64,000 bases of DNA from Orychophragmus violaceus (GCA_030180135.1 CM058238.1:45907765-45971764); one strand, 5' to 3'; counted from the first letter of the stretch, positions 25,981 through 41,484 are shown. Notes: generated by a model not told the origin, from the sequence alone. A program made the numbers and translations.

Positions 25981-28900
25981 CCCTAAGTAACCCTTCTAAG
26001 TGACTAGAAAGAAACTTTGATCTTCAAAAAGATCCTATGAGAATCCTAAATAAAACTTTTTAACAAAAACATCTTGAAACATATATGTTATGGATTGGAG
26101 AATTTAGGTGAGGTAGGACAACTATAAGCAAGTTTTTGTATGCTCCTAAAGGTAGAATGAGAAGCATTTTATACAAGTTTATGTTCGTTTGTAACACACC
26201 TAAGTAACCCTTCTAAATGACTAGAAAGACACTTTGATCTTCTAAAATGTCCTATGAGAATCCTTAACAAAACTTTTTAAACTAAATTTCTTGAAACTTA
26301 TATGTCATTGATTGGAGAATTTAGGTGATGTAAGACAACTATAAATAAGTTTTTGTATGCTCCTAAATGTAGAATGAGAAGCATGTTGTAATGTTTTTCT
26401 TCGTCTGTAACACCACTAAGTAACCCCTCTAAAAGACTAGAAAGAAATTTTGATCTTCTAAAAGGTCCTATGAGATCCTAAATAAAACTTTTTAACCATA
26501 ACTTCTTGAAACATATATGTCATGGATTGGTGAATTTCGGTGAGGTAAGACAACAATAAGTAAGTTTTTGTATGCTCCTAAAGGTAGAATGGGGAGCATT
26601 TTATACAGGTTTATGTTCGTTTGTAACACCCCTAAGTAACCCTTCTAAGTTACTAGAAAGAAACTGTGATCTTCAAAAAGATCCTATGAGAATCCTAAAT
26701 AAAACTTTTTAACAAAAACATCTTGAAACATATATGTTATGGATTGGAGAATTTAGGTGAGGTAGGACAACTATAAGTAAGTTTTTGTATGCTCCTAAAG
26801 GTAGAATGAGAAGCTACAAAGTCAGAAGCATTTTATACAAGATGTTCGTTTGTAACACACCCTAAGTAACCCTTCTAAAGACAGACTAGAAAGAAACCTT
26901 TGATCTTCAAAAAGTTCCTATGAGAATCCTAAATAAAACTTTTTAACCAAAACTCTTGAAACATATATGTCATGGATTGGAGAATTTAGGTGAGGTAAGA
27001 CAACTATAAGTTGTATGCTCCTAAAGGTAGAATGTAAGCATTTTATAAAGTTTATGCGTTTGTAACACACCTAAGTAACCCTTCTAAATGACTAGAAAGA
27101 CACTTTGATCTTCTAAAATGTCCTATGAAATCCTTAAAACTTTTTAAACTAAATTTCTTGAAACATATGTGTCATGATTGGAGAATTTAGGTGAGGTAGG
27201 ACAACTATAAGTAAGTTTTTGTATGCTCCTAAAGGTAGAATGAGAAGCATTTTATACAAGTTTATGTTCGTTTGTAACACACCTAAGTAACCCTTCTAAA
27301 TGACTAGAAATACACTTTGATCTTCTAAAATGTCCTATGAGAATCCTAAACTAAAATTTTTAAACTAAACTTCTTGAAACAAATGTGTCATGGATTGGAG
27401 AATTTAGGTGATGTAGGACAACTATAAATAAGTTTTTGTATGCTCCTAAAGGTAGAATGAGAAGCATGTTGTTTTTGTTCGTTTGTAACACCCTAAGTAA
27501 CCCCTCTAAAAGACTAGAAAGAAATTTTGGTCTTCTAAAAGGTCCTATGAGACCCTAAATAAAACTTTTTAACCAAAACCTCTTGAAACATATATGTCAT
27601 GGATTGGTGAATTTCGGTGAGGTAAGACAACAATAAGTAAGTTTTTGTATGCTCCTAAAGGTAGAATGGGGAGCATTTTATACAAGTTTATGTTCGTTTG
27701 TAACACCCCTAAGTAACCCTTCTAAGTGACTAGAAAGAAACTTTGATCTTAAAAAAGATCCTATGAGAATCCTAAATAAAACTTTTTAACAAAAACATCT
27801 TGAAACATATATGTTATGGATTGGAGAATTTAGGTGAGGTAGGACAACTATAAGCAAGTTTTTGTATGCTCCTAAAGGTAGAATGAGAAGCATTTTATAC
27901 AAGTTTATGTTCGTTTGTAACACACCTAAGTAACCCTTCTAAATGACTAGAAAGACACTTTGATCTTCTAAAATGTCCTATGAGAATCCTTAACAAAACT
28001 TTTTAAACTAAATTTCTTGAAACTTATGTGTCATTGATTGGAGAATTTAGGTGATGTAAGACAACTATAAATAAGTTTTTGTATGCTCCTAAATGTAGAA
28101 TGAGAAGCATGTTGTAATTTTTTCTTCGTCTGTAACACCACTAAGTAACCCCTCTAAAAGACTAGAAAGAAATTTTGATCTTCTAAAAGGTCCTATGAGA
28201 TCCTAAATAAAACTTTTTAACCAAAACTTCTTGAAACATATATGTCATGGATTGGTGAATTTCGGTGAGGTAAGACAACAATAAGTAAGTTTTTGTATGC
28301 TCCTAAAGGTAGAATGAGGAGCATTTTATACAAGTTTATGTTCGTTTGTAACACCCCTAAGTAACCCTTCTAAGTTACTAGAAAGAAATTTTGATCTTCT
28401 AAAAGATCCTATGAGAATCCTAAATAAAACTTTTTAACAAAAACATCTTGAAACATATATGTCATGGATTGGAGAATTTAGGTGAGGTAGGACAACTATA
28501 AGTAAGTTTTTGTATGCTCCTAAAGGTAGAATGAGAAGCATTTTATACAAGTTTATGTTCGTTTGTAACACCCCTAAGTAACCCTTCTAAGAGACTAGAA
28601 AGAAACTTTGATCTTCAAAAAGATCCTATGAGAATCCTAAATAAAACTTTTTAACAAAAATATCTTGAAACATATATGTCATGGATTGGAGAATTTAGGT
28701 GAGGTAGGACAACTATAAGTAAGTTTTTGTATGCTCCTAAAGGTAGAATGAGAAGCATTTTATACAAGTTTATGTTCGTTTGTAACACACCTAAGTAACC
28801 CTTCTAAATGACTAGAAAGACACTTTGATCTTCTAAAATGTCCTATGAGAATCCTAAACTAAAATTTTTAAACTAAACTTCTTGAAACAAATGTGTCATG

Positions 28901-29813
28901 GATTGGAGAATTTAGGTGATGTAGGACAACTATAAATAAGTTTTTGTATGCTCCTAAAGGTAGAATGAGAAGCATGTTGTTTTTGTTCTTTGTAACACCA
29001 CTAAGTAACCCCTCTAAAAGACTAGAAAGAAATTTTGGTCTTCTCAAAGGTCCTATGAGACCCTAAATAAAACTTTTTAACCAAAACCTCTTGAAACATA
29101 TATGTCATGGATTGGTGAATTTCGGTGAGGTAAGACAACAATACGTAAGTTTTTGTATGCTCCTAAAGGTAGAATGTGGAGCATTTTATACAGGTTTATG
29201 TTCGTTTGTAACACCCCTAAGTAACCCTTCTAAGTTACTAGAAAGAAACTTTGATCTTCTAAAAGTTCCTATGAGAATCCTAAATAAAACTTTTTAACCA
29301 AAACCTCTTGAAACATATATGTCATGGATTGGAGAATTTAGGTGAGGTAAGACAACAATAAGTAAGTTTTTGTATGCTCCTAAAGGTAGAATGAGAAGCA
29401 TTTTATACAAGTTTATGTTCGTTTGTAACACACCTAAGTAACCCTTCTAAATGACTAGAAAGACACTTTGATCTTCAAAAAGATCCTATGAGAATCCTAA
29501 ATAAAACTTTTTAACAAAAACATCTTGAAACATATATGTTATGGATTGGAGAATTTAGGTGAGGTAGGACAACTATAAGCAAGTTTTTGTATGCTCCTAA
29601 AGGTAGAATGAGAAGCATTTTATACAAGTTTATGTTCGTTTGTAACACACCTAAGTAACCCTTCTAAATGACTAGAAAGACACTTTGATCTTCTAAAATG
29701 TCCTATGAGAATCCTTAACAAAACTTTTTAAACTAAATTTCTTGAAACTTATGTGTCATTGATTGGAGAATTTAGGTGATGTAAGACAACTATAAATAAG
29801 TTTTTGTATGCTC
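24636..29813. repeat. 1726-bp (8-monomer) higher-order repeat, three periods
   Basis: The marker variant CCTAAATGT occurs at 24636, 26362, 28088 and 29813, spacings of 1726, 1726 and 1725 bp. This period equals the adjacent 12-monomer unit less 838 bp (four monomers), so it probably arose from that unit by loss of a tetramer. One copy contains a scrambled stretch (26808-27180). Confidence 0.8.
26808..27180. repeat. Scrambled satellite monomers
   Basis: Within about 370 bp the monomer carries many small insertions and losses, for example an inserted TACAAAGTCAGAAGC, a missing TTT before ATGTTCG, and a lost TAAGTTTTT after CTATAAG. Flanking monomers are clean. The marker monomers on each side remain exactly 1726 bp apart. 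This may be local consensus error or real decay. Confidence 0.7.
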
Positions 29814-32800
29814 CTAAATGTAGAATGAGAAGCATGTTGTAATGTTTTTCTTCGTAACACCACTAAGTAACCCCTCTAAAAGACTAGAAAGAAATTTTGA
29901 TCTTCTAAAAGGTCCTATGAGATCCTAAATAAAACTTTTTAACCAAAACTTCTTGAAACATATATGTCATGGATTGGTGAATTTCGGTGAGGTAAGACAA
30001 CAATAAGTAAGTTTTTGTATGCTCCTAAAGGTAGAATGGGGAGCATTTTATACAGGTTTATGTTCGTTTGTAACACCCCTAAGTAACCCTTCTAAGTTAC
30101 TAGAAAGAAACTGTGATCTTCAAAAAGATCCTATGAGAATCCTAAATAAAACTTTTTAACAAAAACATCTTGAAACATATATGTTATGGATTGGAGAATT
30201 TAGGTGAGGTAGGACAACTATAAGTAAGTTTTTGTATGGTCCTAAAGGTAGAATGAGAAGCATTTTATACAAGTTTATGTTCGTTTGTAACACCCCTAAG
30301 TAACCCTTCTAAGAGACTAGAAAGAAACTTTGATCTTCAAAAAGTTCCTATGAGAATCCTAAATAAAACATTTTAACCAAAATATCTTGAAACATATATG
30401 TCATGGATTGGAGAATTTAGGTGAGGTAGGACAACTATAAGTAAGTTTTTGTATGCTCCTAAAGGTAGAATGAGAAGCATTTTATACAAGTTTATGTTCG
30501 TTTGTAACACACCTAAGTAACCCTTCTAAATGACTAGAAAGACACTTTGATCTTCTAAAATGTCCTATGAGAATCCTAAACTAAAATTTTTTAAACTAAA
30601 CTTCTTGAAACAAATGTGTCATGGATTGGAGAATTTAGGTGATGTAGGACAACTATAAATAAGTTTTTGTATGCTCCTAAAGGTAGAATGAGAAGCATGT
30701 TGTTTTTGTTCGTTTGTAACACCACTAAGTAACCCCTCTAAAAGACTAGAAAGAAATTTTGGTCTTCTAAAAGGTCCTATGAGACCCTAAATAAAACTTT
30801 TTAACCAAAACCTCTTGAAACATATATGTCATGGATTGGTGAATTTCGGTGAGGTAAGACAACAATAAGTAAGTTTTTGTATGCTCCTAAAGGTAGAATG
30901 GGGAGCATTTTATACAAGTTTATGTTCGTTTGTAACACCCCTAAGTAACCCTTCTAAGTGACTAGAAAGAAACTTTGATCTTCTAAAAGATCCTATGAGA
31001 ATCCTAAATAAAACTTTTTAACCAAAACCTCTTGAAACATATATGTCATGGATTGGTGAATTTCGGTGAGGTAAGACAACAATAAGTAAGTTTTTGTATG
31101 CTCCTAAAGGTAGAATGGGAAGCATTTTATACAAGTTTATGTTCGTTTGTAACACCCCTAAGTAACCCTTCTAAGTGACTAGAAAAAAACTTTGATCTTC
31201 AAAAAGATCCTATGAGAATCCTAAATAAAACATTTTAACCAAAATATCTTGAAACATATATGTCATGGATTGGAGAATTTAGGTGAGGTAGAACAACTAT
31301 AAGTAAGTTTTTGTATGCTCCTAAAGGTAGAATGAGAAGCATTTTATACAAGTTTATGTTCGTTTGTAACACACCTAAGTAACCCTTCTAAATGACTAGA
31401 AAGACACTTTGATCTTCTAAAATGTCCTATGAGAATCCTAAACAAAACTTTTTAAACTAAACTTCTTGAAACAAATGTGTCATGGATTGGAGAATTTAGG
31501 TGATGTAAGACAACTATAAATAAGTTTTTGTATGCTCCTAAAGGTAGAATGAGAAGCATTTTATACAAGTTTATGTTCGTTTGTAACACACCTAAGTAAC
31601 CCTTCTAAATGACTAGAAAGACACTTTGATCTTCTAAAATGTTCTATGAGAATCCTAAACTAAACTTTTTAAACTAACCTTCTTGAAAGAAATGTGTCAT
31701 GGATTGGAGAATTTAGGTGATGTAGGACAACCATAAATAAGTTTTTGTATGCTCCTAAAGGTAGAATGAGAAGCATGTTGTTTTTGTTCGTTTGTAACAC
31801 CACTAAGTAACCCCTCTAAAAGAATAGAAAGAAACTTTGATCTTCAAAAAGATCCTATGAAAATCCTAAATAAAACTTTTTAACCAAAACCTCTTGAAAC
31901 ATATATGTCATGGATTGGTGAATTTCGGTGAGGTAAGACAACAATAAGTAAGTTTTTGTATGCTCCTAAAGGTAGAATGTGGAGCATTTTATACAAGTTT
32001 ATGTTCGTTTGTAACACCCCTAAGTAACCCTTCTAAGTGACTAGAAAGAAACTTTGATCTTCAAAAAGATCCTATGAAAATCCTAAATAAAACTTTTTAA
32101 CAAAAACATCTTGAAACATATATGTTATGGATTGGAGAATTTAGGTGAGGTAGGACAACTATAAGCAAGTTTTTGTATGCTCCTAAAGGTAGAATGAGAA
32201 GCATTTTATACAAGTTTATGTTCGTTTGTAACACACCTAAGTAACCCTTCTAAATGACTAGAAAGACACTTTGATCTTCTAAAATGTCCTATGAGAATCC
32301 TTAACAAAACTTTTTAAACTAAATTTCTTGAAACTTATGTGTCATTGATTGAAGAATTTAGGTGATGTAAGACAACTATAAATAAGTTTTTCTATGCTCC
32401 TAAATGTAGAATGAGAAGCATGTTGTAATGTTTTTCTTCGTCTGTAACACCACTAAGTAACCCCTCTAAAAGACTAGAAAGAAATTTTGATCTTCTAAAA
32501 GGTCCTATAAGATCCTAAATAAAACTTTTTAACCAAAACTTCTTGAAACATATATGTCATGGATTGGTGAATTTCGGTGAGGTAAGACAACAATAAGTAA
32601 GTTTTTGTATGCTCCTAAAGGTAGAATGGGGAGCATTTTATACAAGTTTATGTTCGTTTGTAACACCCCTAAGTAACCCTTCTAAGTTACTAGAAAGAAA
32701 CTGTGATCTTCAAAAAGATCCTATGAGAATCCTAAATAAAACTTTTTAACAAAAACATCTTGAAACATATATGTTATGGATTGGAGAATTTAGGTGAGGT

Positions 32801-32829
32801 AGGACAACTATAAGTAAGTTTTTGTATGG

Positions 32830-35800
32830 TCCTAAAGGTAGAATGAGAAGCATTTTATACAAGTTTATGTTCGTTTGTAACACCCCTAAGTAACCCTTCT
32901 AAGAGACTAGAAAGAAACTTTGATCTTCAAAAAGTTCCTATGAGAATCCTAAATAAAACATTTTAACCAAAATATCTTGAAATATATATGTCATGGATTG
33001 GAGAATTTAGGTGAGGTAGGACAACTATAAGTAAGTTTTTGTATGCTCCTAAAGGTAGAATGAGAAGCATTTTATACAAGTTTATGTTCGTTTGTAACAC
33101 ACCTAAGTAACCCTTCTAAATGACTAGAAAGACACTTTGATCTTCTAAAATGTCCTATGAGAATCCTAAACTAAAATTTTTAAACTAAACTTCTTGAAAC
33201 AAATGTGTCATGGATTGGAGAATTTAGGTGATGTAGGACAACTATAAATAAGTTTTTGTATGCTCCTAAAGGTAGAATGAGAAGCATGTTGTTTTTGTTC
33301 TTTGTAACACCACTAAGTAACCCCTCTAAAAGACTAGAAAGAAATTTTGGTCTTCTAAAAGGTCCTATGAGACCCTAAATAAAACTTTTTAACCAAAACC
33401 TCTTGAAACATATATGTCATGGATTGGTGAATTTCGGTGAGGTAAGACAACAATACGTAAGTTTTTGTATGCTCCTAAAGGTAGAATGTGGAGCATTTTA
33501 TACAAGTTTATGTTCGTTTGTAACACCCCTAAGTAACGCTTCTAAGTGACTAGAAAGAAACTTTGATCTTCAAAAAGATCCTATGAGAATCCTAAATAAA
33601 ACTTTTTAACAAAAACATCTTGAAACATATATGTTATGGATTGGAGAATTTAGGTGAGGTAGGACAACTATAAGCAAGTTTTTGTATGCTCCTAAAGGTA
33701 GAATGAGAAGCATTTTATACAAGTTTATGTTCGTTTGTAACACACCTAAGTAACCCTTCTAAATGACTAGAAAGACATTTTGATCTTCTAAAATGTCCTA
33801 TGAGAATCCTTAACTAAACTTTTTAAACTAAATTTCTTGAAACTTATGTGTCATTGATTGGAGAATTTAGGTGATGTAAGACAACTATAAATAAGTTTTT
33901 GTATGCTCCTAAATGTAGAATGAGAAGCATGTTGTAATGTTTTTCTTCGTCTGTAACACCACTAAGTAACCCCTCTAAAAGACTAGAAAGAAATTTTGAT
34001 CTTCTAAAAGGTCCTATAAGATCCTAAATAAAACTATTTAACCAAAACTTCTTGAAACATATATGTCATGGATTGGTGAATTTCGGTGAGGTAAGACAAC
34101 AATAAGTAAGTTTTTGTATGCTCCTAAAGGTAGAATGGGGAGCATTTTATACAAGTTTATTTTCGTTTGTAACACCCCTAAGTAACCCTTCTAAGTTACT
34201 AGAAAGAAACTGTGATCTTCAAAAAGATCCTATGAGAATCCTAAATAAAACTTTTTAACAAAAACATCTTGAAACATATATGTTATGGATTGGAGAATTT
34301 AGGTGAGGTAGGACAACTATAAGTAAGTTTTTGTATGGTCCTAAAGGTAGAATGAGAAGCATTTTATACAAGTTTATGTTCGTTTGTAACACCCCTAAGT
34401 AACCCTTCTAAGAGACTAGAAAGAAACTTTGATCTTCAAAAAGTTCCTATGAGAATCCTAAATAAAACATTTTAACCAAAATATCTTGAAATATATATGT
34501 CATGGATTGGAGAATTTAGGTGAGGTAGGACAACTATAAGTAAGTTTTTGTATGCTCCTAAAGGTAGAATGAGAAGCATTTTATACAAGTTTATGTTCGT
34601 TTGTAACACACCTAAGTAACCCTTCTAAATGACTAGAAAGACACTTTGATCTTCTAAAATGTCCTATGAGAATCCTAAACTAAAATTTTTAAACTAAACT
34701 TCTTGAAACAAATGTGTCATGGATTGGAGAATTTAGGTGATGTAGGACAACTATAAATAAGTTTTTGTATGCTCCTAAAGGTAGAATGAGAAGCATGTTG
34801 TTTTTGTTCTTTGTAACACCACTAAGTAACCCCTCTAAAAGACTAGAAAGAAATTTTGGTCTTCTAAAAGGTCCTATGAGACCCTAAATAAAACTTTTTA
34901 ACCAAAACCTCTTGAAATATATATGTCATGGATTGGTGAATTTCGGTGAGGTAAGACAACAATAAGTAAGTTTTTGTATGCTCCTAAAGGTAGAATGGGG
35001 AGCATTTTATACAAGTTTATGTTCGTTTGTAACACCCCTAAGTAACCCTTCTAAGTGACTAGAAAAAAACTTTGATCTTCAAAAAGATCCTATGAGAATC
35101 CTAAATAAAACATTTTAACCAAAATATCTTGAAACATATATGTCATGGATTGGAGAATTTAGGTGAGGTAGAACAACTATAAGTAAGTTTTTGTATGCTC
35201 CTAAAGGTAGAATGAGAAGCATTTTATACAAGTTTATGTTCGTTTGTAACACACCTAAGTAACCCTTCTAAATGACTAGAAAGACACTTTGATCTTCTAA
35301 AATGTCCTATGAGAATCCTAAACAAAACTTTTTAAACTAAACTTCTTGAAACAAATGTGTCATGGATTGGAGAATTTAGGTGATGTAAGACAACTATAAA
35401 TAAGTTTTTGTATGCTCCTAAAGGTAGAATGAGAAGCATTTTATACAAGTTTATGTTCGTTTGTAACACACCTAAGTAACCCTTCTAAATGACTAGAAAG
35501 ACACTTTGATCTTCTAAAATGTTCTATGAGAATCCTAAACTAAACTTTTTAAACTAAACTTCTTGAAAGAAATGTGTCATGGATTGGAGAATTTAGGTGA
35601 TGTAGGACAACCATAAATAAGTTTTTGTATGCTCCTAAAGGTAGAATGAGAAGCATCGTTTGTAACACCACTATGAGATCCTATGAATCCTAAAAAAACT
35701 TTTTAACCATAACTTCTTGAAACATATATGTCATGGATTGGTGAATTTCGGTGAGGTAAGACAACAATAAGTAAGTTTTTGTATGCTCCTAAAGGTAGAA

Positions 35801-38736
35801 TGGGGAGCATTTTATACAGGTTTATGTTCGTTTGTAACACCCCTAAGTAACCCTTCTAAGTTACTAGAAAGAAACTTTGATCTTCAAAAAGATCCTATGA
35901 GAATCCTAAATAAAACTTTTTAACAAAAACATCTTGAAACATATATGTTATGGATTGGAGAATTTAGGTGAGGTAGGACAACTATAAGTAAGTTTTTGTA
36001 TGCTCCTAAAGGTAGAATGAGAAGCATTTTATACAAGTTTATGTTCGTTTGTAACACCCCTAAGTAACCCTTCTAAGAGACTAGAAAGAAACTTTGATCT
36101 TCAAAAAGTTCCTATGAGAATCCTAAATAAAACATTTTAACCAAAATATCTTGAAACATATATGTCATGGATTGGAGAATTTAGGTGAGGTAGGACAACT
36201 ATAAGTAAGTTTTTGTATGCTCCTAAAGGTAGAATGAGAAGCATTTTATACAAGTTTATGTTCGTTTGTAACACACCTAAGTAACCCTTCTAAATGACTA
36301 GAAAGACACTTTGATCTTCTAAAATGAAAGAATCACTTTTTAAACTAAATTTCTATGATGAAACTAAACTAAACATTTTTAAACTAAATTGAAAGAATGT
36401 GGTCATGGATTGGAGAATTTAGGTGATGTAGGACAACTATAAATAAGTTTTTGTATGCTCCTAAAGGTAGAATGAGAAGCATGTTGTTTTTGTTCGTTTG
36501 TAACACCACTAAGTAACCCCTCTAAAAGACTAGAAAGAAATTTTGATCTTCTAAAAGGTCCTATGAGATCCTAAATAAAACTTTTTAACCAAAACCTCTT
36601 GAAACATATATGTCATGGATTGGTGAATTTCGGTGAGGTAAGACAACAATAAGTAAGTTTTTGTATGCTCCTAAAGGTAGAATGGGGAGCATTTTATACA
36701 AGTTTATGTTCGTTTGTAACACCCCTAAGTAACCCTTCTAAGTGACTAGAAAGAAATTTTGATCTTCAAAAAGATCCTATGAGAATCCTAAATAAAACTT
36801 TTTAACCAAAACCTCTTGAAACATATATGTTATGGATTGGAGAATTTAGGTGAGGTAGGACAACTATAAGTAAGTTTTTGTATGCTCCTAAAGGTAGAAT
36901 GAGAAGCATTTTATACAAGTTTATGTTCGTTTGTAACACCCCTAAGTAACCCTTCTAAGAGACTAGAAAGAAACTTTGATCTTCAAAAAGTTCCTATGAG
37001 AATCCTAAATAAAACATTTTAACCAAAATATCTTGAAATATATATGTCATGGATTGGAGAATTTAGGTGAGGTAGGACAACTATAAGTAAGTTTTTGTAT
37101 GCTCCTAAAGGTAGAATGAGAAGCATTTTATACAAGTTTATGTTCGTTTGTAACACACCTAAGTAACCCTTCTAAATGACTAGAAAGACACTTTGATCTT
37201 CTAAAATGTCCTATGAGAATCCTAAACTAAAATTTTTAAACTAAACTTCTTGAAACAAATGTGTCATGGATTGGAGAATTTAGGTGATGTAGGACAACTA
37301 TAAATAAGTTTTTGTATGCTCCTAAAGGTAGAATGAGAAGCATGTTGTTTTTGTTCTTTGTAACACCACTAAGTAACCCCTCTAAAAGACTAGAAAGAAA
37401 TTTTGGTCTTCTAAAAGGTCCTATGAGACCCTAAATAAAACTTTTTAACCAAAACCTCTTGAAACATATATGTCATGGATTGGTGAATTTCGGTGAGGTA
37501 AGACAACAATACGTAAGTTTTTGTATGCTCCTAAAGGTAGAATGTGGAGCATTTTATACAAGTTTATGTTCGTTTGTAACACCCCTAAGTAACGCTTCTA
37601 AGTGACTAGAAAGAAACTTTGATCTTCAAAAAGATCCTATGAGAATCCTAAATAAAACTTTTTAACAAAAACATCTTGAAACATATATGTTATGGATTGG
37701 AGAATTTAGGTGAGGTAGGACAACTATAAGCAAGTTTTTGTATGCTCCTAAAGGTAGAATGAGAAGCATTTTATACAAGTTTATGTTCGTTTGTAACACA
37801 CCTAAGTAACCCTTCTAAATGACTAGAAAGACACTTTGATCTTCTAAAATGTCCTATGAGAATCCTTAACAAAACTTTTTAAACTAAATTTCTTGAAACT
37901 TATGTGTCATTGATTGAAGAATTTAGGTGATGTAAGACAACTATAAATAAGTTTTTCTATGCTCCTAAATGTAGAATGAGAAGCATGTTGTAATGTTTTT
38001 CTTCGTCTGTAACACCACTAAGTAACCCCTCTAAAAGACTAGAAAGAAATTTTGATCTTCTAAAAGGTCCTATGAGATCCTAAATAAAACTTTTTAACCA
38101 AAACTTCTTGAAACATATATGTCATGGATTGGTGAATTTCGGTGAGGTAAGACAACAATAAGTAAGTTTTTGTATGCTCCTAAAGGTAGAATGGGGAGCA
38201 TTTTATATAAGTTTATGTTCGTTTGTAACACCCCTAAGTAACCCTTCTAAGTTACTAGAAAGAAATTGTGATCTTCAAAAAGATCCTATGAGAATCCTAA
38301 ATAAAACTTTTTAACAAAAACATCTTGAAACATATATGTTATGGATTGGAGAATTTAGGTGAGGTAGGACAACTATAAGTAAGTTTTTGTATGGTCCTAA
38401 AGGTAGAATGAGAAGCATTTTATACAAGTTTATGTTCGTTTGTAACACCCCTAAGTAACCCTTCTAAGAGACTAGAAAGAAACTTTGATCTTCTAAAAGT
38501 TCCTATGAGAATCCTAAATAAAACATTTTAACCAAAATATCTTGAAATATATATGTCATGGATTGGAGAATTTAGGTGAGGTAGGACAACTATAAGTAAG
38601 TTTTTGTATGCTCCTAAAGGTAGAATGAGAAGCATTTTATACAAGTTTATGTTCGTTTGTAACACACCTAAGTAACCCTTCTAAATGACTAGAAAGACAC
38701 TTTGATCTTCTAAAATGTCCTATGAGAATCCTAAAC
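32830..38736. repeat. Segmental copies offset by 4056 and 1509 bp
   Basis: GTTCTTTG, a 1-bp-shorter variant of GTTCGTTTG, is at 33297, 34806 and 37353. ACGCTTCTAAG is at 33536 and 37592. CCTAAATGT is at 32399, 33908 and 37964. The pair 32830-34680 and 36886-38736 shares the 4056-bp offset; 1509 bp (seven monomers) relates neighbouring copies inside it. Private changes such as TTATTTTCG near 34160 show that the copies are not identical. Edges are approximate. Confidence 0.7.
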
Positions 38737-41484
38737 TAAAACTTTTTAAACAAAACTTCTTGAAACATATGTGTCATGGATTGGAGAATTTAGGTGATGT
38801 AAGACAACTATAAATAAGTTTTTGTATGCTCCTAAAGGTAGAATGGGAAGCATTTTGTACAAGTTTATGTTCGTTTGTAACACCACTAAGTAACCCCTCT
38901 AAAAGACTAGAAAGAAATTTTGATCTTCTAAAAGGTCCTATGAGACCCTAAATAAAACTTTTTAACCAAAACCTCTTGAAACATATATGTCATGGATTGG
39001 TGAATTTCGGTGAGGTAAGACAACAATACGTAAGTTTTTGTATGCTCCTAAAGGTAGAATGTGGAGCATTTTATACAAGTTTATGTTCGTTTGTAACACC
39101 CCTAAGTAACCCTTCTAAGTGACTAGAAAGAAACTTTGATCTTCAAAAAGATCCTATGAGAATCCTAAATAAAACTTTTTAACAAAAACATCTTGAAACA
39201 TATATGTCATGGATTGGAGAATTTAGGTGAGGTAGGACAACTATAAGTAAGTTTTTGTATGCTCCTAAAGGTAGAATGAGAAGCATTTTATACAAGTTTA
39301 TGTTCGTTTGTAACACACCTAAGTAACCCTTCTAAATGACTAGAAAGACACTTTGATCTTCTAAAATGTCCTATGAGAATCCTAAACTAAAACTTTTTAA
39401 ACTAAACTTCTTGAAACAAATGTGTCATGGATTGGAGAATTTAGGTGATGTAAGACAACTATAAATAAGTTTTTGTATGCTCCTAAAGGTAGAATGAGAA
39501 TGTTTTTGTTCGTTTGTAGCATGTTTGCATCTTCTAAAAAAACTTTGTATTCCTTATACAAGTTTTTGTTCGTTTGTAACACCACTAAGTAACCCCTCTA
39601 AAAGACTAGAAAGAAATTTTGATCTTCTAAAAGGTCCTATGAGATCCTAAATAAAACTTTTTAACCAAAACCTCTTGAAACATATATGTCATGGATTGGT
39701 GAATTTCGGTGAGGTAAGACAACAATAAGTAAGTTTTTGTATGCTCCTAAAGGTAGAATGGGGAGCATTTTATACAAGTTTATGTTCGTTTGTAACACCC
39801 CAAAGTAACCCTTCTAAGTGACTAGAAAAAAACTTTGATCTTCAAAAAGATCCTATGAGAATCCTAAATAAAACATTTTAACCAAAATATCTTGAAACAT
39901 ATATGTCATGGATTGGAGAATTTAGGTGAGGTAGAACAACTATAAGTAAGTTTTTGTATGCTCCTAAAGGTAGAATGAGAAGCATTTTATACAAGTTTAT
40001 GTTCGTTTGTAACACACGTAAGTAACCCTTCTAAATGACTAGAAAGACACTTTGATCTTCTAAAATGTCCTATGAGAATCCTAAACAAAACTTTTTAAAC
40101 TAAACTTCTTGAAACAAATGTGTCATAGATTGGAGAATTTAGGTGATGTAAGACAACTATAAATAAGTTTTTGTATGCTCCTAAAGGTAGAATAAGAAGC
40201 ATTTTATACAAGTTTATGTTCGTTTGTAACACACCTAAGTAACCCTTCTAAATGACTAGAAAGACACTTTGATCTTCTAAAATGTTCTATGAGAATCCTA
40301 AACTAAACTTTTTAAACTAAACTTCTTGAAAGAAATGTGTCATGGATTGGAGAATTTAGGTGATGTAGGACAACCATAAATAAGTTTTTGTATGCTCCTA
40401 AAGGTAGAATGAGAAGCATGTTGTTTTTGTTCGTTTGTAACACCACTAAGTAACTTTGATCTTCAAAAAGATCCTATGAAAATCCTAAATAAAACTTTTT
40501 AACCAAAACCTCTTGAAACATATATGTCATGGATTGGTGAATTTCGGTGAGGTAAGACAACAATAAGTAAGTTTTTGTATGCTCCTAAAGGTAGAATGGG
40601 GAGCATTTTATACAAGTTTATGTTCGTTTGTAACACCCCTAAGTAACCCTTCTAAGTGACTAGAAAGAAATTTTGATCTTCTAAAAGGTCCTATGAGATC
40701 CTAAATAAAACTTTTTAACCAAAACCTCTTGAAATATATATGTCATGGATTGGTGAATTTCGGTGAGGTAAGACAACAATAAGTAAGTTTTTGTATGCTC
40801 CTAAAGGTAGAATGGGGAGCATTTTATACAAGTTTATGTTCGTTTGTAACACCCCAAAGTAACCCTTCTAAGTGACTAGAAAAAAACTTTGATCTTCAAA
40901 AAGATCCTATGAGAATCCTAAATAAAACATTTTAACCAAAATATCTTGAAACATATATGTCATGGATTGGAGAATTTAGGTGAGGTAGAACAACTATAAG
41001 TAAGTTTTTGTATGCTCCTAAAGGTAGAATGAGAAGCATTTTATACAAGTTTATGTTCGTTTGTAACACACCTAAGTAACCCTTCTAAATGACTAGAAAG
41101 ACACTTTGATCTTCTAAAATGTCCTATGAGAATCCTAAACAAAACTTTTTAAACTAAACTTCTTGAAACAAATGTGTCATAGATTGGAGAATTTAGGTGA
41201 TGTAAGACAACTATAAATAAGTTTTTGTATGCTCCTAAAGGTAGAATGAGAAGCATTTTATACAAGTTTATGTTCGTTTGTAACACACCTAAGTAACCCT
41301 TCTAAATGACTAGAAAGACACTTTGATCTTCTAAAATGTTCTATGAGAATCCTAAACTAAACTTTTTAAACTAAACTTCTTGAAAGAAATGTGTCATGGA
41401 TTGGAGAATTTAGGTGATGTAGGACAACCATAAATAAGTTTTTGTATGCTCCTAAAGGTAGAATGAGAAGCATGTTGTTTTTGT

